DNA of 64,000 bases from Duganella sp. BuS-21 (GTDB lineage Bacteria; Pseudomonadota; Gammaproteobacteria; Burkholderiales; Burkholderiaceae_D): assembly GCA_041874725.1 (NCBI GenBank), contig CP097466.1, positions 434,001 to 498,000 of the forward strand. The letters run 5' to 3'. The notes under the pieces are model-generated. The model was not told the origin of the DNA and made no database searches. It saw nothing but the letters and a program-made list of their open reading frames with translations. Of this stretch, positions 19,789-28,127 are shown piece after piece (within the stretch, counting starts at the first letter, position 1; each line of letters starts with the position of its first letter). Position numbers and translations under genes: made by a program.

Positions 19789-20184
19789 TTATGGCGGCCC
19801 GCGCCGCGCGGTGTGAATATGCGTTGTCTGAGGCTGTAAAGCGCTTTCGATGAGAGCGAGCGCTAACTCCGGTTGCGCTTTGCCGCACATAAAGATGTCG
19901 GCGGCGGCGAAGCCGCATTCCGGCCAGGTGTGGATGGTGATGTGGGATTCGGCCAGCAGCACTACGCCGGTCACGCCCTGGCCTTCGCCGAAGGCGTGGA
20001 AGTGGCTGAACAGGACGCGCGCCTCGGCCGCTTCGGCGGCGCTGCGCAATAGCGCTTCCAGCGCGCCGCAATCGCACAATTTTTCGGCGGCAATGCCGCT
20101 CAGGTCGGCCAGCACGTGAGTGCCGGAAGGCGCGTGCACCGCGACCGACGTCGCGCAAAGGACCGGAATGGCTTCGCGCTTCAT
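19789..20184 (-). CDS. speD: S-adenosylmethionine decarboxylase (SpeD/SpeH type)
   Basis: AdoMet decarboxylase makes decarboxylated AdoMet, the aminopropyl donor for spermidine-type polyamines. The 131-residue proenzyme carries the self-cleavage motif LLAESHITIHTWPE, with Ser80 as the future pyruvoyl group after cleavage behind Glu79. His85 and Cys100 (in DIFMCG) are the expected processing and catalytic residues. It is coupled by an ATGA overlap to the glycine-rich gene upstream. An aminopropyltransferase that would use its product lies 3 kb away on the other strand. Confidence 0.93.
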   Translation of the reverse strand: MKREAIPVLCATSVAVHAPSGTHVLADLSGIAAEKLCDCGALEALLRSAAEAAEARVLFSHFHAFGEGQGVTGVVLLAESHITIHTWPECGFAAADIFMCGKAQPELALALIESALQPQTTHIHTARRGPP

Positions 20185-20360
20185 TTGTGACCGCCGCCGC
20201 CGGAACCGCCGCCCCAGCTGCCACCGCCGCCGCCCGTGTGCGAACTCCAGGTGCTGCCGCGATAGCCGCTACCGCCGCCGCCGCCAGCACCCATGCGCAG
20301 CCAACTGCTGCCTGAGGTCAGCAGCGTGACGATGATCGCGTAGATGAAATATTTACTCAT
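20181..20360 (-). CDS. Glycine-rich single-helix mini-protein
   Basis: The 59-residue product has a short N-terminal hydrophobic helix (YFIYAIIVTLLT, residues 4-15) followed by a tail of glycine runs broken by Ser, Trp and His, ending GGGGHK. It is joined by 4-bp ATGA overlaps both to the DUF4178 gene upstream and to speD downstream, which strongly supports translation despite its size. The helix predicts insertion in or secretion across the inner membrane with an exposed flexible tail. I know no function for it. Confidence 0.75.
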   Translation of the reverse strand: MSKYFIYAIIVTLLTSGSSWLRMGAGGGGGSGYRGSTWSSHTGGGGGSWGGGSGGGGHK

Positions 20361-21826
20361 GCTTTGTCATTGTTATCGAGAAAGATGGCCGGCAGGTAGA
20401 TGGCCAGCGCGCCGACCGCGCTCAGGAACCAGGTCTCGGAAAAATTGGACAGCAAGGGAATCGCGTTCACCGCCAGCATGAACCAGATGATGTACTTGGC
20501 GGTGTTGCGGTAGCGGTTGTTGGCGAACGGCTTGGACTTCGACGGCGACTTCAGCCGGCCCTTGAAGGCCGCGCCAAACCACAGCGCCAGCTGGTCGGCC
20601 GACACCGGCGACGAGCGCGACCACGTCATTTCATGTTCGCTGGTCTCAGCCGCCAGCCGCAGCTGACCGGCCTGGAATTCCTCGACCTGGGTGCGGTCGC
20701 CGACGGCAACGCGCCAGTTGAAGGCGCCCACCGCGTAGGTGACCACCGAACCGTAATCGTACAGGCGGGAAAACTGGACTTTATCCACAAGCGCCGTCGG
20801 CGCGCCCGGTCGGTAGGTGAGCGGCCATTCGGCCAATACGTTGGCGCCGGACCAGCCTTCGTCGGTCTCCACCAGCCACGAGAAGCCCGAGCGCGGGCCG
20901 TACATCAGGTATTCGTTCCACTGCGTGCCTTCATCGTCGGCGCGGCGCATCATGCCGATGATGGTGAATTCCTGGTTGTTGATCCTGGCCGTGGCGCCCA
21001 GTTCCAGCGTCAGCGGCACGGCCGCCACGCGTTCGCCCGCCGCCACCACCTGCGCTTTCGGGCTGGCGGCGTCGATTTGCGTGGCGCACGCCGGGCACAC
21101 CAGGTTGGCCGTCACGCCCGGCAGGTATTTGATCGGGCTGCCGCACGCCGGACAATCAAGCGCATCGAGCTTGCCGCGATAACGGCCGGCGGCGCGCTGG
21201 ATGGTGTCGTCGTCGCGCAGCAGCTGGCATTGCAGGCTGTCCAGCGTCACCGCCAGGCCGGTGTAGATGACGGGGCGCGGCGAGTCCGAATAATCGAGCG
21301 TGATGAATTCCGCGCCGCGCCGGAAGTCGGCCACCCGCGCCTGATAGCCGTCGCCCACCTTGAACGGCAGCTCGCCCTGGCCGCCGACGCAATCGGCGAC
21401 GCGGATCTCGGCCGCCAGGTAGGGCGCACCGTTGATCGGGTAAGTCCGTCCCGGCGTCAGTTCTTCAAAGGAGGGCAGTTGCGCCTCGCCCTGGTATTCG
21501 GCGGTGATGGTGTACATGCCGGACGAATCGCCCAGCCACGAGGTTTTGCCGTCGTCGAAAAACAAAAACCACTCGTTCCACATGCCGGCCGAATAACGCA
21601 GCTGGATGCGGCCCACCACCGTGAACGGCCGTCCGCCCAGCACACCGGAGGTGCCGATCTGGATCGGCGAGTAGTCCTCCAGCACGGACGACATCTTGCC
21701 CAGGTCCTTGACCGCGTCCGCATCCTTGAGCACACGGGTGCTGCAATACTCGCAGACAGCCATGACCGAGGCGTGCGAGCGGAATTTGACCTCCGCGCCG
21801 CAGCTGGGACAGGAAACGATCTGCAC
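20357..21826 (-). CDS. DUF4178 protein with two zinc ribbons and C-terminal membrane helices
   Basis: This 489-residue protein is an internal duplication. Each half starts with a zinc ribbon (CPSC...CEYC at residues 6-28, CPAC...CPAC around 224-250) and continues with a DUF4178 beta-rich domain that repeats the WNE(W/Y)L pattern (MWNEWFLFF and QWNEYLMYG). Two hydrophobic segments near the end (IIWFMLAVNAIPLL and FLSAVGALAIYLPAIFL) anchor it. The function of DUF4178 is unknown to me. It is 4 bp from the SPFH gene and overlaps the glycine-rich gene by 4 bp, so the three belong to one operon. Confidence 0.88.
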   Translation of the reverse strand: MQIVSCPSCGAEVKFRSHASVMAVCEYCSTRVLKDADAVKDLGKMSSVLEDYSPIQIGTSGVLGGRPFTVVGRIQLRYSAGMWNEWFLFFDDGKTSWLGDSSGMYTITAEYQGEAQLPSFEELTPGRTYPINGAPYLAAEIRVADCVGGQGELPFKVGDGYQARVADFRRGAEFITLDYSDSPRPVIYTGLAVTLDSLQCQLLRDDDTIQRAAGRYRGKLDALDCPACGSPIKYLPGVTANLVCPACATQIDAASPKAQVVAAGERVAAVPLTLELGATARINNQEFTIIGMMRRADDEGTQWNEYLMYGPRSGFSWLVETDEGWSGANVLAEWPLTYRPGAPTALVDKVQFSRLYDYGSVVTYAVGAFNWRVAVGDRTQVEEFQAGQLRLAAETSEHEMTWSRSSPVSADQLALWFGAAFKGRLKSPSKSKPFANNRYRNTAKYIIWFMLAVNAIPLLSNFSETWFLSAVGALAIYLPAIFLDNNDKA

Positions 21827-21830
21827 GCGC

Positions 21831-22859
21831 TTAGCCGATCAGTTTTTTCAGGAGTTCGGCTTTGGCGCTGTCGTAGTCGGCGGCCGAGATCAGGCCCTTG
21901 TCGAGCAGGCCCTTGAGTTTTTCCAGGCGCGCTTCGATCGGCTCTTCAGCGGGTGCCGAAGCCGGAGCGGCGGCCTGCGGCGCCAGCGCCGCGCCCATGC
22001 TCTGGCCGATCACCTGGCCGACCGACAGGCCGGCGCCCAAACCCGCGCCGATGCCCGCCAGGCCGCCTTCATTGCCCGCCGCCAGCGGAATCGAACTGGC
22101 TACCTGGTATTTGGTGAAGCCGGCCATTTTGTCGGCGCTCAGGCCGCCCTTCATGCCGGCCGAGATGCGTTCGTCGAGCGCCGCCTGCAGTTCCTCCGGC
22201 AGGCTGACGCTGGCGACGTTGAATTCATCGAGCGCGATGCCGTAGCGGGCAAACGCGGTGGTCAGGTCGCCCTTGACCTGCTGCGCCATCAGGGCCTGGT
22301 TGGCCGCCATGTCGAGGAAGGGCACTTGCGAGGCGCCCAGCGAACTGGCCATGGTCGCCATCAGGATGCCGCGCAGCTGGTCTTCCACCTCGTCGCGGGT
22401 GTAGGTCTCGCGGGTGCCGCTGATCTCCGTGAAGAAGGCGCGCGCATTGGTTACGCGGTACGAGTACATGCCGAAGGCGCGCACGCGCACCATGTCGAAA
22501 TCCTTGTCGCGGATGGTGATCGGCTGCGGCGTGCCCCATTTGCGGCCGGTCTGGATACGGGTGCTGAAAAAGTACACGTCCGACTTGAACGGCGAATCAA
22601 ACAGCTTGTCCCAATTTTTCAGGTTGGTCAGTACCGGCAGGGTTTGCGTGGTCAGCGTGTGGGTGCCGGGGCCGAACACGTCGGCGATCTGGCCCTCGTT
22701 GACGAACAGCGCCACCTGCGATTCGCGCACCACCAGTTGACCGCCGTTCTGGATCTCCTGGTCGGCCATCGGATAGCGCCAGGCCAGCACGCCGTCCGTG
22801 TCCTCGTTCCATTGCAGTACGTCGATAAACTGCTTCTTGATAAAGCTGCCGATACCCAT
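21831..22859 (-). CDS. SPFH/band-7 domain protein with C-terminal SHOCT-like domain
   Basis: The 342-residue protein starts MGIGSFIKKQFIDVLQW. It contains a virion-core-like SPFH domain (roughly residues 30-250) with GPGTHTLTTQTLPVL, lacks a clear N-terminal membrane helix, and has a glycine/alanine-rich linker (IGAGLGAGLSVGQVIGQSMG). The C-terminal RLEKLKGLLDKGLISAADYD is a SHOCT-type short oligomerisation domain. Such proteins form membrane-associated rings or scaffolds. The start at 22859 is the first ATG matching the family N-terminus. The frame stays open further upstream through the DUF350 gene, but only out of phase with it. Confidence 0.88.
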   Translation of the reverse strand: MGIGSFIKKQFIDVLQWNEDTDGVLAWRYPMADQEIQNGGQLVVRESQVALFVNEGQIADVFGPGTHTLTTQTLPVLTNLKNWDKLFDSPFKSDVYFFSTRIQTGRKWGTPQPITIRDKDFDMVRVRAFGMYSYRVTNARAFFTEISGTRETYTRDEVEDQLRGILMATMASSLGASQVPFLDMAANQALMAQQVKGDLTTAFARYGIALDEFNVASVSLPEELQAALDERISAGMKGGLSADKMAGFTKYQVASSIPLAAGNEGGLAGIGAGLGAGLSVGQVIGQSMGAALAPQAAAPASAPAEEPIEARLEKLKGLLDKGLISAADYDSAKAELLKKLIG

Positions 22860-22876
22860 GATGGTCCTCGCTTGAA

Positions 22877-23263
22877 TTAGGAGATGCAGGCGCCGTTGAT
22901 CACGCCGATGGAAATGGCGATGGCGGAGAGCAGGCCGCCAAACGCAGTGTTGTTCGCTTCGATCTGGTCTTTCGCCATGTTCAACACACGGGTGGTGATG
23001 GCGTAGGCCAGCCCCTGTACCACCATGGCGCCGAAGGCCCAGGCGAAGAATTCGCGGTAATCGGCAGTATGCATCAGCGCCGAACCGATGGTGATGGAAA
23101 AACCTATCAGCGCCCCGCCCAGCGATAGCGCCGCCGCCTGATTGCCCTCGCGGATCAGCCTGACCTCGTCGTATGGTGTCATCCAGCTGTAGGCTTTGAA
23201 GAACACCGCCAGCAGCACGGCGGCCAATAGCAGGTGAATCAGATAGTTTAGGATGGCGGGCAC
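22877..23263 (-). CDS. DUF350 small membrane protein
   Basis: The 128-residue protein has four predicted membrane helices and the DUF350 pattern GNQAAALSLGGALIGFSITI near residues 40-60, repeated in part by NTAFGGLLSAIAISIGVING at the end. It is the first gene of the minus-strand part of the polyamine island, 17 bp before the SPFH gene and 51 bp from the divergent aminopropyltransferase start. The shared short intergenic space suggests joint regulation. Its biochemical role is unknown. Confidence 0.88.
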   Translation of the reverse strand: MPAILNYLIHLLLAAVLLAVFFKAYSWMTPYDEVRLIREGNQAAALSLGGALIGFSITIGSALMHTADYREFFAWAFGAMVVQGLAYAITTRVLNMAKDQIEANNTAFGGLLSAIAISIGVINGACIS

Positions 23264-23314
23264 GGCGCACCTTCAGGTAAAGTGATTACTTGATAATAAT
23301 GCAAACGAACGTAA

Positions 23315-24826
23315 ATGACCAAAAAGATTCTGATCTTGTCCGTCTTCGTGGTGGCGTCCTGCGGGCTGGCGTATGAGCTGATTGCCGGCGCGCTGTCGAG
23401 CTATCTGCTGGGCGATTCGGTGCTGCAGTTCTCCACGATTATCGGATGCTACCTGTTTGCCATGGGCGTGGGCGCGCACTTCTCCAAGTATGTGCGCGAC
23501 GAGGACGTGCTGGCGCGCTTCGTCGACATCGAACTGGCGGTCGGCCTGGTCGGCGGCCTGTCGGCGGCGCTGCTGTTCCTGACGTTTTCCTGGATGCCGG
23601 CGCCGTTCCGCACGCTGTTGTACACCATGGTGTTCCTGATCGGCGCCTTCGTCGGCATGGAGGTGCCGCTGGTGATGCGCGCGCTGAACGAGCGCAAGAC
23701 GGAATTCAATGAGCTGGTCAGCAAGGTGCTGACCTTCGACTACTTGGGCGCGCTGGCGGTGTCGCTGCTGTTCCCGCTGGTGCTGGCGCCGTATCTGGGG
23801 CTGGTGCGCACCGGTTTTCTGTTCGGGATGCTGAATGTCGGCGTCGCCCTGTGGACAATCAAGGTCTTTTCCACAGAGCTGAAAAACGTCGCCGGCCGCA
23901 TGCTGCGCGCCTGCGCGGTGCTGTGCGTGCTGGTATTCGGCTTCGCCTTCGCCGACAAGCTCACTTACTGGGGCGAACACGGCCTGTTCGGCGATGAAAT
24001 CGTCTATGCCACCACCACGCCGTACCAGCGACTGGTCATCACGCGCTGGAAGGATGACACGCGCCTGTACATCAACGGCAACCTGCAATTCTCCTCGCGT
24101 GACGAATACCGTTATCACGAGGCGCTGGTGCATCCGGTGCTGCAGCCCATGCCGTGGGCGCGGCGCGTGCTGGTGCTGGGCGGCGGCGACGGTCTGGCGC
24201 TGCGCGAGATCCTGCGTTATCCGAACATCGAGCACGTCACGCTGGTGGACCTGGACCCGGCCATGACCGGCGCTTTCATGCAGCGCGAAGAACTGGTCAA
24301 GCTCAATCACGGCTCGCTCAAGGATAAGCGGGTGCGCGTGGTGAACGCCGACGCCGCCATCTGGCTGCAGCACAACGACGATATGTTCGATGCGGTGATC
24401 GTCGATTTCCCCGATCCCTCCAGCTTCGCGCTGGGCAAGCTGTACTCGGTGCCGTTCTACGGCATGGTGCGCAAGCACCTGGCGGCCAACGGCTTGATGG
24501 TGGTGCAATCGACGTCGCCGTTCTTCGCACCGCACGCCTACTGGACCATCGACGCCACCTTGCGCGAGGTGGGTTTGAAAACCTATCCGTTCCACGCCTA
24601 CGTACCGTCGTTCGGCGAGTGGGGCTTCATCCTGGCGACGCCGCAGGCCAACTACACGCCGCCCACCAGCTACCGCCTGCCGATGCGCTACCTGAACGCC
24701 GACACCACGCGCGAGATGTTCATTTTCCCGCCCGATATGAAGCCGCTGCCGATGGCGCCTAACCGTCTCAACACCCAGTCGCTCGTGCATGAATTCGAGC
24801 AGGACTGGCGCCGGGTGATCCGCTGA
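23315..24826 (+). CDS. Seven-TM membrane-anchored spermidine synthase-like aminopropyltransferase
   Basis: The 503-residue protein has an N-terminal half with about seven membrane helices (residues 5-220) and a C-terminal SpeE-type domain. The latter shows TTTPYQRLVI, YINGNLQFSSRDEYRYHEAL, the AdoMet-site motif LVLGGGDGLALRE (about 285-297), LVDLDPAM and the catalytic-region IVDFPDPSS (about 362-370). It would transfer an aminopropyl group from decarboxylated AdoMet, made by the nearby SpeD, to an amine acceptor at the membrane. The acceptor is unknown. It shares a stop/start (TGATG) with the following oxidoreductase. Confidence 0.88.
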   Translation: MTKKILILSVFVVASCGLAYELIAGALSSYLLGDSVLQFSTIIGCYLFAMGVGAHFSKYVRDEDVLARFVDIELAVGLVGGLSAALLFLTFSWMPAPFRTLLYTMVFLIGAFVGMEVPLVMRALNERKTEFNELVSKVLTFDYLGALAVSLLFPLVLAPYLGLVRTGFLFGMLNVGVALWTIKVFSTELKNVAGRMLRACAVLCVLVFGFAFADKLTYWGEHGLFGDEIVYATTTPYQRLVITRWKDDTRLYINGNLQFSSRDEYRYHEALVHPVLQPMPWARRVLVLGGGDGLALREILRYPNIEHVTLVDLDPAMTGAFMQREELVKLNHGSLKDKRVRVVNADAAIWLQHNDDMFDAVIVDFPDPSSFALGKLYSVPFYGMVRKHLAANGLMVVQSTSPFFAPHAYWTIDATLREVGLKTYPFHAYVPSFGEWGFILATPQANYTPPTSYRLPMRYLNADTTREMFIFPPDMKPLPMAPNRLNTQSLVHEFEQDWRRVIR

Positions 24827-26457
24827 TGCTGCGCCGCTCATTCCTGGTCTGGGCCGGCGCCTCGGGGCTGGCCGCCGCCGGCAGCGGGCTGGCGTTCCAG
24901 CGCTGGCAGGAGATCACACCGAATCTGCACTACGTCGGCCGCGACGAGGGCCACTTCCTGCGCGACCATGCGTCGCGCGGCGCCTTGCCGCCGCCGTCGC
25001 AGCTTATCCACACCGACATCGCCATTCTCGGCTCCGGCATCTCGGGACTGACGGCCGCGTGGAAGCTGAAAAAGCTGGGCAAGACCGACGTGCTGATGAT
25101 CGACGGCCCTCAGCCCTACGGGAATGCCGCCGGCGGCGCCTTCGACGAATACGCGTATCCGACCGGCGGTCACTATCTGCCGCTGCCGTCGCCGGAATCC
25201 ACGCACGTGCGCGAGATCCTGGCGGACCTCGGCATCATTCAAAAAGATGCGATGGCCGAGAAGCCGTACTACGACGAGCGCTTTATCCTGCACGCGCCGG
25301 AAGAGCGCCTGCTGTACAACGGCCATTGGCAGGAAGGCTTCATTCCCACCGAAGGCGTGCCGCAGTGGGAGCTCGATGAGCACAAGCGCTTTTTCGATGA
25401 GGTGCACCGGTTGCGCGACATGCATGGCGCGGACGGCCGGCGCGTGTTCGTGTTCCCGACCGTGATGTCGTCGGAAGATCCGCAGTGGCAGGCGCTGGAC
25501 CGCATCACCCTCAAGCAGTGGATGGACCAGCAAGGCTACAAGTCGCCGACCCTGCACTGGTATCTGAACTACTGCTGCCGCGACGACTACGGCACGCGCT
25601 ATGACAAGGTGTCGGCATGGGCCGGCCTGCACTACTACTGCAGCCGCTGGGGACAGGCAGCGAATGCCGGCGACGGCGCCTGGCTGACATGGCCGGGCGG
25701 CCTGCAGCCGCTGGCCTCCGGCATGGAGCGCGCGGCGGCGATCAAGCGCATGGCGGGAACGGCGCTGTCGCTGAAGAAAACGGCGGACGGCGTCGAGGCA
25801 CTGTGCTTCAAGCTGGAGAACGGCAAGCCGTCCACCTATCGGGTGCGCGCGCGCAAAGCCATCTGCGCCATGCCGACCTATGTGGCGGCACGGGTGGTGG
25901 AGAACATCGCCGCCTACGGTTTCGACCCCGCCAAACACGTGCCGGAATACGCGCCGTGGATGGTGGCGAACTTCCTGCTCAAGCGTTTCCCCGAGGAGCT
26001 GCAGGGCGGCGCCTATCCGCAACCGCTGTCCTGGGATAACGTGGTGTACGGCGAGCCGGGGCTGGGCTTCGTGGTCTCCACCCACCAGGATATCCGCGTG
26101 CGGCCGCCGGAAAAGACCGTGTTCAGCGCCTACGTGGCGCTGTCGGACCGCAAGGCCAGCAGCGCGCGCGGCTGGATGGCGTCGGCCAAGCCGGAGGAGC
26201 TGCTGGCGCTGGCCAGCGCCGACCTGAAGACGGCCTACGGCGCGCAGTTCGCGTCCTGCGTCGAACGGGTCGACATCACGCTGCGCGGCCATGCGATGGC
26301 GGTCCCGTGGCCTAACTTCCGCAGCAACGCCGGCATGAAGGCGCTGCGCGAGGTGGACGGTCCCATCCTGTTCGCCCACGCCGACCTGTCGGGCTTCTCG
26401 GTCTTCGAGGAGGCCGCGTGGTGGGGCTATCGCGCTGCACAGTTGGCCGCCAGGTGA
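24826..26457 (+). CDS. FAD-dependent amine-oxidase-like protein with Tat-type signal
   Basis: The 543-residue protein begins MLRRSFLVWAGASGLAAAG, a twin-arginine signal with RRSFL, predicting export as a folded flavoprotein. An FAD-binding motif IAILGSGISGLTAAWKLKKLG follows at about residues 66-86, and the C-terminal half contains FAHADLSGFSVFEEAAWWGY, as in flavin amine oxidases. Translation is coupled to the aminopropyltransferase by a one-base overlap, suggesting that the oxidase acts on that enzyme's product or a related polyamine. A role as a phytoene-desaturase-like enzyme cannot be excluded from motifs alone. Confidence 0.82.
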   Translation: MLRRSFLVWAGASGLAAAGSGLAFQRWQEITPNLHYVGRDEGHFLRDHASRGALPPPSQLIHTDIAILGSGISGLTAAWKLKKLGKTDVLMIDGPQPYGNAAGGAFDEYAYPTGGHYLPLPSPESTHVREILADLGIIQKDAMAEKPYYDERFILHAPEERLLYNGHWQEGFIPTEGVPQWELDEHKRFFDEVHRLRDMHGADGRRVFVFPTVMSSEDPQWQALDRITLKQWMDQQGYKSPTLHWYLNYCCRDDYGTRYDKVSAWAGLHYYCSRWGQAANAGDGAWLTWPGGLQPLASGMERAAAIKRMAGTALSLKKTADGVEALCFKLENGKPSTYRVRARKAICAMPTYVAARVVENIAAYGFDPAKHVPEYAPWMVANFLLKRFPEELQGGAYPQPLSWDNVVYGEPGLGFVVSTHQDIRVRPPEKTVFSAYVALSDRKASSARGWMASAKPEELLALASADLKTAYGAQFASCVERVDITLRGHAMAVPWPNFRSNAGMKALREVDGPILFAHADLSGFSVFEEAAWWGYRAAQLAAR

Positions 26458-26469
26458 TATCCTGAAGCG

Positions 26470-27312
26470 ATGACACATGACGCCCGCCAGCGCTTCCGCG
26501 CCTCCGCTAAACTCAAACTGCGCGAGGAGGAGGCGGACGACGCCACGTTCTCCAGCCGCGCCGCTAATCCCAAGCTCGGTAAGTCGCGCGGTAAAGCGCT
26601 TGATCTTGAGCGCACTGCCGCGCTGATCGACCGCATCGCCGCGCTGCAGGACAAGCTGTATGCGCAGCACCAGAAAAAGGTGCTGCTGGTTTTGCAGGGT
26701 ATGGACACTTCGGGCAAGGACGGCACGGTGCGCGCGCTGTTCAGTCGCATCAGCCCCATGGGCCTGCGCGCGGTGGCCTTCAAGGGCCCGACCGACAACG
26801 AACTGGCGCACGACTACCTGTGGCGCGTGCACCAGCATGTGCCGGTGAAGGGCGAGATCGCCATCTTCAACCGCAGTCATTACGAGGATGTGCTGATCAC
26901 CCGGGTGCAGGGCTGGATCGACGACGACGAGTGCAGGCGCCGCTACTCGCAGATTCGCGATTTCGAGCGCATGCTGGCGGAAACCGGCACGGTGATCGTC
27001 AAGGTGTTCCTGCACATCTCCAAGGAGGAGCAGCGCGAGCGCTTGCAGGAGCGGCTGGACGATCCGGACAAGCAGTGGAAGTTCAACCCGGAAGACGTCA
27101 AACAGCGCGGGAAATGGGACGACTACCTGCGCGCCTACGAAAAGGCGATCCGCGAGACCAATGTGCCGCACGCGCCGTGGTACGTGGTGCCGGCCAATTC
27201 GAAAACCCATCGCAATCTGGTGATCGCCAGCCTGCTGCTGGAAACGCTGGAGGGCATGGAGCTCAACTACCCGCCGCCGCATCCCGACCTGTCCTCCTTC
27301 ACGGTGGCGTAG
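26470..27312 (+). CDS. ppk2: Polyphosphate kinase 2 family protein
   Basis: This 280-residue single-domain PPK2 has the Walker A-like LQGMDTSGKDGT near residues 78-89 and the lid/Walker B region FNRSHYEDVLI near 136. The EDVKQRGKWDDYLRAYEKAI and APWYVVPANSKTHRN segments are typical of polyphosphate:nucleotide phosphotransferases. It moves phosphate between polyphosphate and AMP or ADP in the cytoplasm. It starts 12 bp after the oxidoreductase, so it is probably in the same transcript, and its 3' end overlaps the convergent esterase fragment by 14 bp. Confidence 0.92.
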   Translation: MTHDARQRFRASAKLKLREEEADDATFSSRAANPKLGKSRGKALDLERTAALIDRIAALQDKLYAQHQKKVLLVLQGMDTSGKDGTVRALFSRISPMGLRAVAFKGPTDNELAHDYLWRVHQHVPVKGEIAIFNRSHYEDVLITRVQGWIDDDECRRRYSQIRDFERMLAETGTVIVKVFLHISKEEQRERLQERLDDPDKQWKFNPEDVKQRGKWDDYLRAYEKAIRETNVPHAPWYVVPANSKTHRNLVIASLLLETLEGMELNYPPPHPDLSSFTVA

Positions 27313-27997
27313 CGCCGGTCAGCCGGTCCACCATGCGCTTGACGGCCGCCATCTGGCGGCCTGTTTTTTGGGCGTAGCGCGTATCGTCGTGGGCGAACCA
27401 GTCCCAGCACGCATTCGGATTGGTGAAGGTGGCGGCGGTCTGTGGATACAGCAGCAGCAAACGGTTGTTGTCGGCCCAGGCGTTGTAGCCGGCGTGGCGC
27501 ACGAAGTCGGCGCCGATGCTGTCGGGATTTTGCTGGCAGCCGTGGAATACCACATGCAGCCTGCAGCCCGCTCCCGCATTGACGCCGCAGGCCTGCGGGA
27601 TGTAGAGGTAGCCGAAATCCGCCAGGCCGTGCCAGCCGGGCAGGGAGATGAATTCCGACTGGTCGAAAGCGATGAAGCGACCGCGCAGCGCGCCGGTGTT
27701 GCGCGCGTCCAGGGGGCCGTAGATCCAGCTCAGCAATTCGCCGGCGGCGCCGTAGTTGCAGTAGTTGATGTAGGGCGAGCGCAGCGACTGGCAACTGTTG
27801 CCGTAACTGTCGGTGGGCATGGCGTGTTCGGCATTGAGGTTGCGCCGGTAGACGAACGCCACCTCGAACTGCACCGCCATGTAGGCGCCGGAGGACAGGC
27901 CGGAGACGCTGACCTGGCCCGCGCGCATCGCCGGCAACGACGCCACCTGCGCCTGGACCGCGCCGGCCAGCAACATTAACAGCCAGAAAATACGCAT
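27299..27997 (-). pseudogene. PHB depolymerase-like esterase with large internal deletion
   Basis: The 232-residue frame starts with a signal peptide (MRIFWLLMLLAGAVQAQ), then VSGLSSGAYMAVQF carrying the nucleophile Ser36, as in the family of extracellular PHB depolymerases of about 330-350 residues. It then jumps from residue 47 straight to NAEHAMPTDSYGNSC, which includes the catalytic histidine (His58) and normally lies about 100 residues later. The intervening part, including the glycine-rich pocket and the catalytic aspartate segment, is absent. The rest (YGPLDARNTGA, FDQSEFI, LHVVFHGCQQN) is intact. An in-frame deletion is the simplest reading, and activity is doubtful. Confidence 0.7.
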
Positions 27998-28127
27998 AGC
28001 ACCTCCTGCGTCCCACTGGTATGACGATAGGACGCTTTTGTGATCTGTGCTTAATCTGGGTCAATCGTGCGAGGGGCACTAAATTGGACTAGAATGAATT
28101 TAATTTCATCATTTCCGGCCGACCACT

